A stretch of 64,000 bases of DNA, from positions 372,001 through 436,000 of the forward strand of contig JACGCM010001844.1 of assembly GCA_014058105.1 (NCBI GenBank), given 5' to 3'. Numbering within the stretch: the first letter of the stretch is position 1; each line of letters starts with the position of its first letter. This stretch comes from Kingdonia uniflora. Taxonomy: Eukaryota > Streptophyta > Magnoliopsida > Ranunculales > Circaeasteraceae. The notes under the pieces were generated by a model. That model was not told the DNA's origin, ran no database searches, and was given only the letters and a program-made list of their open reading frames with translations. Position numbers and translations under genes: made by a program. Positions 55,560-64,000 of this stretch are shown here, piece by piece.

Positions 55560-55960
55560 GCATGAGCGGGCGAGGCGTTGAGAGCCTTTTAAATTCTAGT
55601 ACCCAAGGGGGTGGTAAAACAAAGGGTCTGATGATAAGTCGAAGGTTTGGCAAACATGACATGGAGTTAGTCGCGCTCGAGGATAACAAGGTATTCAAAC
55701 TTCTTGTCGACGACAAGAAAACTGATTTGAAGTGTGATTGGGCCGGTAGTAACTGGGAGGCTTACTCAACCAACAACTTCTGTGGCCCCATTAAAATCTT
55801 TGAGTTCGACGTTGGCAGTAGTGATTAGGAATGTTTTTTTCATGGCTTGGACAGTTTAGAGGAATAGTACATCGGCTGCAATTCCTGTATCGATGAGCAT
55901 GGTATGGAAGACAAGGTGTTCAATCTTAATCATGATGACTAATGGATCAGAATGGGGAAA
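55560..55960 (-). pseudogene. R2 aspartic protease segment
   Basis: HTMLIDTGIAADVLF is read near 55910-55865; the D-T-G triad is present but the following Ser is Ile. The rest is scattered over frames (GFNGATEVVG-like, then YLVILERD). Confidence 0.65.
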
Positions 55961-55978
55961 ACGGACATGGGATGTGTC

Positions 55979-57791
55979 TTAGTTGATGAAAATGATGCCT
56001 TCGAGTCGAAGGGAGAGGCTTGATTCTGGCAAGAGGGCGGGTAGCTTCTCCTGGTTAGTGAGTTTGTAGCATTCATCGACATGTTTGCGTTTACTCTTAG
56101 AATGGCCGCTGTCGATATTATTGACTTCGATGAAATTTATTTGGTAGATGTGGACCTCGGCCAGGTCGACAGCAGAAGTGGGTTGAGGTTTGAGGTACAA
56201 TCCATCAAGATAACTGGGAAGGTCGGCAACATACTGATGTAGACGACCTGCTTTGAGGATGATTTTGAGGAAACGTTGTAAAGCGAAGCATTTGTTGGTG
56301 GGGTGATAGTTACATTTGTGGTTGGCACAGTAAGGTTCACCTGGCTTTACTTCGATGGGAAAATGGATACGCTATATGGGATCTGCCTGTATCTATGGTA
56401 GAAGGGTACTGATGGGGGCTGTCAGTCTAGGTAAGACCAGCTTTGGCCGCTTCTTACGAGCTTCAGCATTGCTGCCATTGTGAGGGCATTTGTGGCTCTC
56501 AGTCTTTTGTAAGACGGGAGCAATCAGGGGTGAGGGAGTAGGAGGTGGGCCTTGTCGAGGTTAATTGATGGTAGTAGTCGAAGGTTGCCCCTATTTATGC
56601 GATTCGTGGAGGCGCTCAAGGTCGATATAGCCATTGACTTTTGAGAGCATCTCCTCGAGGGTTTGAGGTTTATGGAGGACCATGTACTCTTTGACACGGC
56701 TGTGGCCTGGCATAGCATTTGAGTATGCGAGTAAAGTATTCGCGCAGTCAAGGTTTTCAACTTTTAGCGACTTGTCGAGGAACCTCTTGGTGAAGGCATC
56801 AAGGGTTTCACTACTGGATTTTCTGAAGCTGAAGAGGGCATCAACTCTGACCTCCCTGTCTTTGTTGAAGGTGAACTTTGTAATGAAAAGATGGGATAGT
56901 TGCTCAAAGCTTTGAGTAGAGCCACTGGGATGGTTGTGGTACCATCGTAAGGGGCTATCTGTGAGACTTGTGGGAAAAAGGTGGCACAACAGGTAGTCGG
57001 CTATAGAGTAGAGGCTGAAAATTTTAGAATTCGAGGATATGGGATTGAGGGTCGGTATTACGGTATTTGCTGAGTTTAGGAGCACAGAAATTTGGAGGTA
57101 CTTCGATGGCGAGGATTTTTGGGCAATGGGGGTTATTCAGTCGACTCCATGAGTTGGGAGTTGGGCTCGCGCTGATGCAAATAACAGGTTAAATTTTATA
57201 GTGGAAGTCCTGCTGTGCAAAATAGGCAGGATGAGGGGGTGATCGAAGGGTTCAAGGGAGATGAGGCTGAGTGTGAGGTATGTTTTCTGCGTTGCGCTCC
57301 CTGAGACGTTCTCGGGTTGGGGCGTTTGGGGTGTCTGGAGGAGCGAAGGGTGGAATTAGAGGAGTCTTCTGTGGGGTGGATGCCAAGGTGGATGGAGGCA
57401 GTAGGGGAACAGTAGGGGCAGCGCCTTTGGAGCCACGGTGGGCCGAAGGTGATGAGATATATGATAAAGGTCCCAATCTGTCTCTAGTGGAGATGCAAGA
57501 CAGGGTTGGTGCTTGAGACGGTAAGGGAGCATCCAGAGGCTGCAAACACTGTAGCTCTCAGACTGTGTTGCGCAGCTCATCGATGGTGCGGTTCTATCTT
57601 TCGGCATCGTCCAGACGGCGGTGCCGTTCAGCTTCAAATTATTGCCGATGCCTTTCACGTTCTTGCTGAAGTTGTGTGTGGTGTCGCTCCTCGACTTGAG
57701 AGAACTGCTGGGAAAGCAGGGCGAGTTGGGAGTCCACTCCGTTGATGGGGTTGCCAGCATGAGTTGAACTGGAACGGAGGGTGGGAGCCAT
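55979..57791 (-). pseudogene. R2 gag
   Basis: The ATG at 57791 (MAPTLRSSSTHAGNPINGV) matches the R1 gag start. The region codes for a Gln/His/Glu-rich coiled segment and then, after breaks, an open 164-codon core (56591-57085) with LLCHLFPTSLTDSPLRWYHN, SFEQLSHLFITKFTFNKDRE and RVKEYMVLHKPQTLEEMLSK. YCANHKCNYHPTNKC near 56330-56290 is the zinc-knuckle-like pattern. 55979-56200 is a basic/His tail. It is the best preserved gag core in the window. Confidence 0.8.
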
Positions 57792-57854
57792 TGAGAATAA
57801 TTTATTGGAGTCAGAAGGGGGAGACAATGAACAATGAATTTGGTAGGGTGGGAA

Positions 57855-57868
57855 CTACAGACGGCACA
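57855..57868 (-). other. primer binding site of R2
   Basis: The minus strand reads TGTGCCGTCTGTAG three bases inside the 5' LTR, a decayed Tat PBS. Confidence 0.75.
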
Positions 57869-57871
57869 AAA

Positions 57872-58617
57872 TATAGGAGCCTAACTTTGTGCAGAGGGGA
57901 AGTCGGCTCTTACACCACCGGATTAATCCTTTACCAAGGGAGTTCAAGTATATAATCTATAGTGCAATTACTCTACTGATAATATACTTGCGTGAAGGCC
58001 TAGAATGTGATGCTCTACGACCTCTGATGAGGATTTTTAAGAGTGTTTATATTTCTGTCAAGTAGTCGAAGGTTCGAGTACTGGGTTTTTACAAGGTGGT
58101 CGAAGATAAACTATAAGGGCTCAGGGGAGAGATTTTGTAACGTCTCCTTAGTTCCCCATCTCCCCTATTTATAAAACATAGGAAGGACTGAGTCACCAAG
58201 GGTAAGTCACATTACAAGGGTATCATCTGGACATCGAGCGGGTATCCCAGAGTTGGTATTGATGCCAGAAATGTCGGATCTGCCACTGTAATAGCTGTTG
58301 AGTCTGTCTCTGTACTCTGACACTGTAGCAGTTGTTGGGTCTGTCACTGTAGCTGTAAGGACCAACTACGCCGCCGTCTTGTCTAATGACCTGGTTATCT
58401 GTCTTGTCACACTTTGACCATGTACGGATATGGTCAAAGTATTTCTGATGTTGATGTGGAGTTTGTCTTCGAGGCTTGTTTAAAGTCGAAGCTTTGTCAT
58501 CGGATAATCTTTGGGGGGCTTGTTTATAGGTTGAGTGGGCTTCGAGATGTCCGAGTAGGCGTCGAGGTAGCCTTCAAGTGTTTGACTGGGGTAGAAGGTT
58601 GTGAGTAGGCTATTACA
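57872..58617 (-). repeat. 5' LTR of R2
   Basis: 746 bp, from TATAGGAGCC (TGTAGGGGCC in the 3' copy) to GGCTATTACA on the plus strand, followed by CCATC. A TATA box on the minus strand (TTTATAAATAGGGG) lies near 58164-58176. Confidence 0.92.
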
Positions 58618-58887
58618 CCATCCCACAAATTAAACCCGTTATCATGATGAAGTCTAATGACGCAAAGCCAAGTTCCCCGCAAGGGAAGAAAAATATATGG
58701 GTTGAATGCCACCACCATTCCCACAAAGCATGAATTTCATGATTATCAGAGTTTCCCACCTTAATCAACAAAACTCTTTGAAACCTATATCATTGACCAA
58801 CCTCTTCAACATCGGATACTTAGCAATCCATTGGTACCACTTGAATACCTTATCTAGCGATCCCCTATGTTATATTATATCTCGGTT
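58618..58887 (-). pseudogene. PMD gene, N-terminal exon fragment
   Basis: On the minus strand an acceptor (T-rich tract then CAG at 58888-58890) precedes KVFKWYQWIAKYPMLKRLVN. After one frameshift comes HALWEWWWHSTHIFFFPCGE, then LGFASLDFIMITGLICG, and the frame stops at the R2 boundary. The E-W-W...T-H-x-F-F-x-P-x-G-E-L...L-D-F...TGL pattern is diagnostic of the plant mobile domain. The next exon upstream lies beyond 58890 and may be cut off by R4. Confidence 0.75.
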
Positions 58888-59124
58888 CTGGAAAAAAAAA
58901 CACATTAACACTTTAAATTTTCATTTTGGCATTTTGTCAAACATTTTGTAAACAAAGATAATAACATTAAATTTTATCTAGAAAGCTTATCGACATTTCC
59001 TCCGATCTAACGAAAATATATACCCTGCTGTCCGGGATAATATCAACTCGGTACAAATTACCGAGGGTTGGGGCGGGACCATTTTTCGTGAGGTATAACG
59101 GCCACATGTTGGTTACCATTTCGG

Positions 59125-59697
59125 TAATGGCTTAACTCCGTAGCTCAAAATGGCTCGGAATTAGCTCTTATATCAAATGTACCCGGGACGAAAACTAATA
59201 TAAAACATAAAATGACTTAGGTGATTTAGTGTAGAAAACCTTAGAATAGGTAAAAAACTATAACCTCGAGTTAAGGGTTTTAGTAACAGTAACTTTTATT
59301 ACTTGAGGTTGATATCTTATTATAAGTGGTCCTTCGAACTAGAAATACTTGATCTTTTAAATAAGAAGTTTCGTGTTAGAGTATAGAAAATATCGTTTTT
59401 CTTGGTTTCTGTCTCTTTTGGAACTTTTACTTTATATAGACCTTACCCGCAGCTCGTTATCGTGTTGAAGCACGTTTTTTAAATAATGAGGTAAGTGGTG
59501 GTTGACTGAGTAACTGCTTAATTTATGGGACACAGGTATCTTTGACTTGCTCATGTTCATCTGTTGTACTCGACCCACGTTCTTTATAAGTTTGTGGTCT
59601 AGCTGTCAATGCTGACTGTTTATGTCACATGTAAAATGCGTGAGTCAGATATTGAGGTAGTTTGAATTAGAGTTAGGTCGAGGGTCATATCCCTACA
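59125..59697 (-). repeat. 3' LTR of retrotransposon R4 (left limit uncertain)
   Basis: The right end is clear: TGTAGGG on the minus strand at 59697, next to a polypurine tract. Inside, GTAGAAAACCTTAGAATAGG near 59232 resembles the R0 LTR. With the second LTR outside the window, the left limit could lie anywhere between about 59029 and 59130. Confidence 0.6.
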
Positions 59698-59712
59698 ATC
59701 GCCCCCTCACAA
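59698..59712 (-). other. polypurine tract of R4
   Basis: The minus strand reads GTTGTGAGGGGGCGAT immediately before the LTR, matching the tracts of R1 and R2. Confidence 0.7.
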
Positions 59713-59958
59713 CTGACGGCACGAGTGGCTTTGGTTGGGAAAGAACCTGTGGATTTGTGATGTTAGCAGTTAAAAAGAAGTGATGAATTAATGGTGATTT
59801 GACTGGTTGGGTATTTTGATATATTTCTTTATGGAGCGATGCATCTGCATTGAATGATGATGGAAAATATTGATGTAATTGACGTTTGGGGTTTCAAGAA
59901 TGGTTCTGCTTTAAATATGACTGCATTGGAAACTTACCTGTACATTAAATACGATGGT

Positions 59959-59969
59959 TATATAAATAG
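59959..59969 (+). promoter_or_regulatory. TATA box for the R4 small antisense gene
   Basis: TATATAAATAG lies about 70 bp before the ATG at 60037. Confidence 0.55.
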
Positions 59970-60036
59970 TGCATGTATTGTGGATTATGCCAAATTATGT
60001 CGTATTTGAAATTTTTGTCGTAATTCCTGAGTGATA

Positions 60037-60294
60037 ATGGTGAAAACCTGGAGAATGGTCTATGAAGAGAAAGTTTTTGCCAAATTGCAGTGGCTAAAGT
60101 TGAAATACTTCGGAGGTCAATCTTTGGAGATGCCCACCCCATTTCTTATACCACCTACGTACTACGGTAAGTTAAAAGATGAAGCAGCTGAAGCTGAGGA
60201 AGATTATTACTGTATGTGGAGATTTTGTTACGTTGTCTTGACAAGTGAGCAATGTTGGAGGTCTCTCCACATCTTTGCGGAGGACAAGATTTAG
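60037..60294 (+). CDS. R4 LTR-proximal small antisense protein
   Basis: 85 codons from MVKTWRMVYEEK; the frame is open from 60031 but the ATG is at 60037. It contains LKLKYFGGQSLEMPTPFLIP, an acidic EAAEAEEDYYCMWRFC and ends FAEDKI before a TAG. The position and TATA spacing match gene a of R1 and R2. The YCMWRFCYVVLTSEQ part resembles the R3 protein at 27292-27723. No known domain; function unknown. Confidence 0.5.
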   Translation: MVKTWRMVYEEKVFAKLQWLKLKYFGGQSLEMPTPFLIPPTYYGKLKDEAAEAEEDYYCMWRFCYVVLTSEQCWRSLHIFAEDKI

Positions 60295-61860
60295 GAGGGA
60301 GGTGTGGGGGCCAATGTAACTATGAGGCAGTATCGCCGGTATCCTGCAAAGGACTGGATTCTAAGGTTGGACTCCTTTTCGACTCCATGAACTCTTTATT
60401 TGTGGGGGTTACGGAGGAGGAGGAAATGGTGGTGTAGGAGGGAGATGGAAATTAGAAGTCTTTCCCTTGCACAATCATTATCGCTTGGTGCTAAGAAGAC
60501 CTTCGGTTTGAAGAGTTGATTCAAGCACTAACACCCTTGCTTCCATGTCTAGACTTTGACCAAACATTACTTCAGAAAATTCTCTGAGTAAAACATCACT
60601 GAAAACTAATATGATTTTGAGAATGAACTGAAAGATTTATTATCTGAAAAGTACCTAAAAGACTTGTTATCTGTAAAGTACCTATAACACTTGTTATCTG
60701 TAACTAATCTGTAATTAATATTTGAGCTAAATAAAAATGTTTTATTTAAACTCTGTGTTGATAGATAGAATTAACTTTTGTGATTGAAATTGAGCTATAA
60801 GAAATAAAGATATGTATGATTAGAAGATGAAATGTAATATTTGATATCGAACTAGAAATTGTCTTTTAGCAATCAAGCTATGAAAATGTGTTTGTGAAAT
60901 AGTAGATGTGGAAAAATCTATTTTGAACTAAATAAATTAAAGAATTGTGGGGGGAGAATATCTCAGAAGATATGGAATTTACAGGTATGGAAAGCTCGAG
61001 TTTATGGAGATCTCGCTAGAAATGTTCAATTTGGGGACAAATTGTGATAAATAGGTCAAAATGAGGTAGGACGAATCCAAAGCGGCTGATGTGGACAAAT
61101 AAGTTCAAATAAATTTCTATCAAGGTTTTAGGGTTTCTAATTATGAAAAAATAGATTTAAATATATGTACAGGATTTAGGGGCTTGGAGATGATCTCAAA
61201 AATTGTATAAATATGGAGAAATGTGATTAAAGAAAGAGGAAGAAAGAGAATATGGTGAGGACTTGATCTGTGAAAGTTTATTAAGCCGCTGAAGATGTTT
61301 GGCGATAAAGATTGCTGAAGTGCAAGAGAAGATTTTTTAGTTGTTAGACTATGATTTTGATTTACCTGAATCTAAACTACAGTTCGTAGGCTTTGATTTA
61401 AGGGCAAGGGAACTTGAGATTGGGTATCATTTATAGTCGAAGATATTTCGTAAAGTAATTTTAAAGCCTGCAGCTTAAAGAGAGGCTGTGAGACAAATTG
61501 CTGATAAAAAAATTAAAGAGGAAAATATGAGGATTGTTGGGGGCAAACTGATTAGGTGTGGCCTTCTAGGACATGTGGGATATTTTATGTATAATTATAT
61601 GTGAGGGAACAAATTGTATGAGGTCGAATAACTGTAATTGAAATATAGTTAGAATGATATTTTGAATCTGTCATCTTTTATTATAAATGTTGTTTGCAAC
61701 GATTGTGAATAAAAAAAATTGAATTTGAATTGTGAGAGCCTTGGAAATAATGTCAGCAGTTTTATAAATAGCAGAAGCAAGAATAGAAAAAGTTGGTAGC
61801 TTTGATTTTTGTCTTTTGCATAATTGCAGGGAAAGTTCGATTGCGTGTAAGTGTTGAGTC
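60295..61860 (+). other. R4 antisense region without a clear gene
   Basis: Mostly AT-rich. A TATA-like TATAAATATGG near 61208 precedes a stretch (about 61335-61435) whose frame reads YDFDLPESKLQFVGFD with nearby stops. This could be a decayed second small acidic gene (compare ELDSDMPDLFEAEPG), but the match is weak. Confidence 0.3.
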
Positions 61861-61962
61861 ATTATGAGTGTGGGTAGGTCAGAGGGAGATTTGGGTAGGA
61901 GAGATGATAATATATTAAAATATAGGACAGGGGGTAATGATGGGAAGGTACTTTTATTAAAA

Positions 61963-61974
61963 GGGTATAAAACG
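61963..61974 (+). promoter_or_regulatory. TATA box candidate for R4 antisense gene c
   Basis: GGGTATAAAACG lies about 335 bp before a splice donor AAG|GTAAGT at 62297/62298. Confidence 0.45.
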
Positions 61975-62297
61975 TCTGACATTAATTACAGAAGAGACGC
62001 CTTCGTTCCAAAACCTAGGGCAGTTCGTGCGAGACCCATTATTTGCCAGCAGTTAAAGAGAGAAACTATAAATAATACTTCATCTTCCTCATTCAAACGT
62101 TTATCAACTTCTGAAAAATTTAAGAAAAGTGAGAAAAAAAAGAAAAAAAAGTAGAGATTCACGTGAGAGATTGGACGAGAGTTATCATCAATCAAGGCAA
62201 GAAAATGTTTAGGAGATAGAGTCACGACGGTGGTTGTACAGCAGCGTTGTGTGGAAAGGATTAGGCGTTGCTTCAGATTCATATTAAGACATTGAAG

Positions 62298-62494
62298 GTA
62301 AGTTGATGATTTATGATATTGTGAATGTGTGCTTGAAAGATTTTTGTGGTTTTCAAATTTTATTTATTTATAGTAACCTATAAAAATCTGTTTGATATAT
62401 GTGTGAAAAAGAGATACGATATAATATATGTATATGTATGATGGATGTATGGATTTGTAATAGATAATGACAAAATACTTGGACCTTTATGTAG
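62298..62494 (+). other. 5'-UTR intron of R4 antisense gene c
   Basis: Donor TTGAAG|GTAAGTTGA and acceptor CTTTATGTAG|GTTGAGC enclose 197 bp of T-rich sequence shortly before the ATG at 62553. It is the counterpart of 37502-37785 in R1 and 25038-25786 in R3. Confidence 0.5.
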
Positions 62495-62552
62495 GTTGAG
62501 CATGAGGAATATCTATGTAGAATTAATCCTCATTTTTTGACTTGTAATTGAA

Positions 62553-64000
62553 ATGGGGACTTCCCCTGATATGGAGGATAAAGTAGATGTTGTTCAATTC
62601 CCAGATTTCCCTTGACAATTAGTATCATACCCTCCGAACTCCGATGTGTTTAGAGAGTTCTGTAAATCTAAAGTTCTTATAGGTGGAATATAGGGCAAGG
62701 TTGTAAAACATGATGGTAGGCAGCTTAGGGGTTGTACTGCAGAATCTGGGGAAGAGCATTTCTTTTTGTTGCTTGATTTAGAGAAGGAGAAATAGGATAG
62801 GGGGGGTAGATGAATCAATCTCCTTAGAGTGTTATGATGATAATGTCCAAGGTGACCTGGACGAGGCATTTTTGTATTACCTGTCTCAGTTGGAGGTTGG
62901 GTTGAGTTTGCCCCTTAACAATCTTGCGAAAGGGATAATGAATATCATAGGAGGTTGTCTTGCCCAACTGAATGGGAACATATGGGAGGTTATTAATGTT
63001 TGTGAGAGTTTGAATAGGTTATGGGAGGAGAGTGCGGCGGAGAGGAGAATATGTCCTGAAGATGTTTTACAGTTTTATGGTGTGAAAAATTATTCTGCAA
63101 CTAGAGGTGCATACTTCTATTCGGGCTCGTCTCCGTCTCTTTTCTTCGATCTGAATTCAGCAGGTAGAATGTAGAATGATAATATGATATGGGTGAAAGG
63201 TGATTGCCTTCAGAGAGAAGATGGGGATCCCATGAAGCTTCACTCTAGAACTGTAAAGAAAAATAAGTAATAGTGTATAATATCGAACTGCTGTTATTGA
63301 TGGCTGTTCTATTGTTGATAATGTGTTGTGTTTGTTTTACAGGTCCTCAGTCGAAGGTGACGAAGGAGTTCCTGTTAAATACTATTGCTTGAGAAGTGGT
63401 TGAGCTTGGGGTAGTTTTGACGGGCCTCGGTATTAACTGAATTAAACGAGCTAACAGTAGGTCTGAGAAGGTATAAAAGGTTCAGGCAAATAAACCAATA
63501 ATGGGGGTTTGAGCCAGTAAGAAGATAGGGGTTGATGGAGAGAAGCGAGTGGCTTTGTCGAAGGCTACTGCGTTGGATTTTGTGGATGTGCCAGAATATA
63601 CTATGTCAAGAAAGTTAGCTTAGAAGTTTCTGAAATAGAGGGTTGTGAAGCGTGGCTCGGCCTCTGGAGCCACGGGGAGTGGTGAGGTTGTGGGGTATGC
63701 AAAAATGAGGAGGGTAAATCCACCTATTGAAATGACTGGGGTGATGGTCATGGAGAATTGACTTATTAAGGAAGACGAGCTGAGCTACGGAGGACAGGGT
63801 GAGGCTTGTAACTCACAAGGTTACTGAGGAGATGAACAAAATGGGAAGTTTTGATGACTTATTTGTTTTTGAATTTTGTATTATGATTTAAGCTTAAAAT
63901 GTGTTCAATTTAATGTAGGCTTCTCATTTGCTGAAGGGGATCTGCCTCAAAATCTGGTACTAAATAGCTGAGCTCGAGAATGAGAAGGTGGAGCTCGAGA
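62553..64000 (+). pseudogene. R4 antisense gene c: PF04195-like protein (partial, window edge)
   Basis: The ATG at 62553 opens MGTSPDMEDKVDVVQFPDF and soon meets a stop. 62872-63174 is open and reads YYLSQLEVGLSLPLNNLAKG, IIGGCLAQLNGNIWEVINVC and DVLQFYGVKNYSATRGAYFY, the clearest PF04195-type ('putative gypsy type transposon') domain in the window. An acceptor (TTTTACAG at 63341) starts a further exon, and at the window end IAELENEKVELE suggests a coiled coil. Stops mark it as decayed. Function unknown. Confidence 0.65.

Larger units (their letters stand above)
47065..58617 (-). mobile_element. complete Tat-lineage Ty3/gypsy element R2 (11,553 bp), TSD CCATC
   Basis: LTRs at 57872-58617 (5') and 47065-47814 (3') are bracketed by CCATC at 47060-47064 and 58618-58622, a perfect 5-bp target duplication. 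The minus-strand order is PBS, gag, protease, RT, RNase H, second RNase H and integrase. Two tandem repeat units and the antisense genes (48077 to about 51552) follow. R2 belongs to the same family as R1 (LTRs, repeats and antisense genes alignable), but keeps the region R1 has deleted. It interrupts a PMD exon. Confidence 0.95.
59125..64000 (-). mobile_element. Tat-lineage element R4, 3' part (runs off right edge)
   Basis: A 3' LTR and polypurine tract are followed by antisense (plus-strand) genes in the same order as R1-R3. Integrase and gag-pol must lie beyond 64000. R4 lies just upstream of the PMD exon, so it probably landed in or near an intron of that gene. Confidence 0.65.

Noticed and set aside
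59034..59125. Inverted GC-rich motifs (ACTCGGTACAAATTACCGAG and TTACCATTTCGGTAA) as a transposon end
   Set aside because: Short hairpins only; no second copy or target duplication in the window. They may lie in the R4 LTR or the PMD intron.

Overview
This is plant nuclear DNA, most likely from an angiosperm. It has spliceosomal introns with GT..AG borders, a nuclear gene for a chloroplast protein, plant-type Ty3/gypsy elements of the Tat lineage (two RNase H domains, PBS near TGGCGCCGTCTGTGG), a PIF/Harbinger transposon, L1-type LINE pieces and a plant mobile domain gene. The window is mostly nested retrotransposons. No rRNA, tRNA, CRISPR or bacterial features are visible. All structure was read by eye; identity estimates are rough and no search was run.

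Layout. (1) 1-5268: the 5' half of a minus-strand Tat element (here R0) that runs off the left edge; LTR 4522-5268. (2) 6328-15579, minus strand: the one intact cellular gene, a chloroplast thioredoxin-like 2 / ACHT protein of 226 aa in four exons. Its first intron (7232-15381, about 8.1 kb) holds a long LTR-like block, an L1 LINE relic split by a complete 562-bp TRIM with TSD AATAC, a second LINE tail and a Ty1/copia gag relic. (3) 16089-28450: a complete but decayed plus-strand Tat element (R3), about 510 bp upstream of the ACHT start codon. (4) about 28460-32430: a decayed PIF/Harbinger element with long inverted ends, next to a foldback MITE (32448-32795). (5) 33203-58887, minus strand: one decayed plant mobile domain (PMD) gene in three pieces. 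It is split by two complete minus-strand Tat elements, R1 (34234-46926) and R2 (47065-58617, TSD CCATC). (6) about 59125-64000: the 3' LTR and antisense region of a further Tat element (R4) that runs off the right edge.

How it fits together. In R1, R2, R3 and R4 the several kilobases between integrase and the 3' LTR carry genes on the strand opposite to gag-pol. The order is the same each time: one or two small acidic-protein genes nearest the LTR, then a longer gene with a domain resembling the Pfam 'putative gypsy type transposon' family (PF04195) and a charged, coiled-coil-like tail. These units have their own TATA boxes, and the longer gene has a 5'-UTR intron ending just before its ATG in R1, R3 and R4 (splice sites lost in R2). 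Antisense ORFs in Tat elements are known (for example gene 23 of Grande). The multi-promoter, intron-bearing arrangement shared by four insertions in one window is the most interesting signal here.

Most retroelement genes are broken by stops, frameshifts or lost catalytic residues. The left and right LTRs of R1 and of R2 differ visibly, so these are old insertions.
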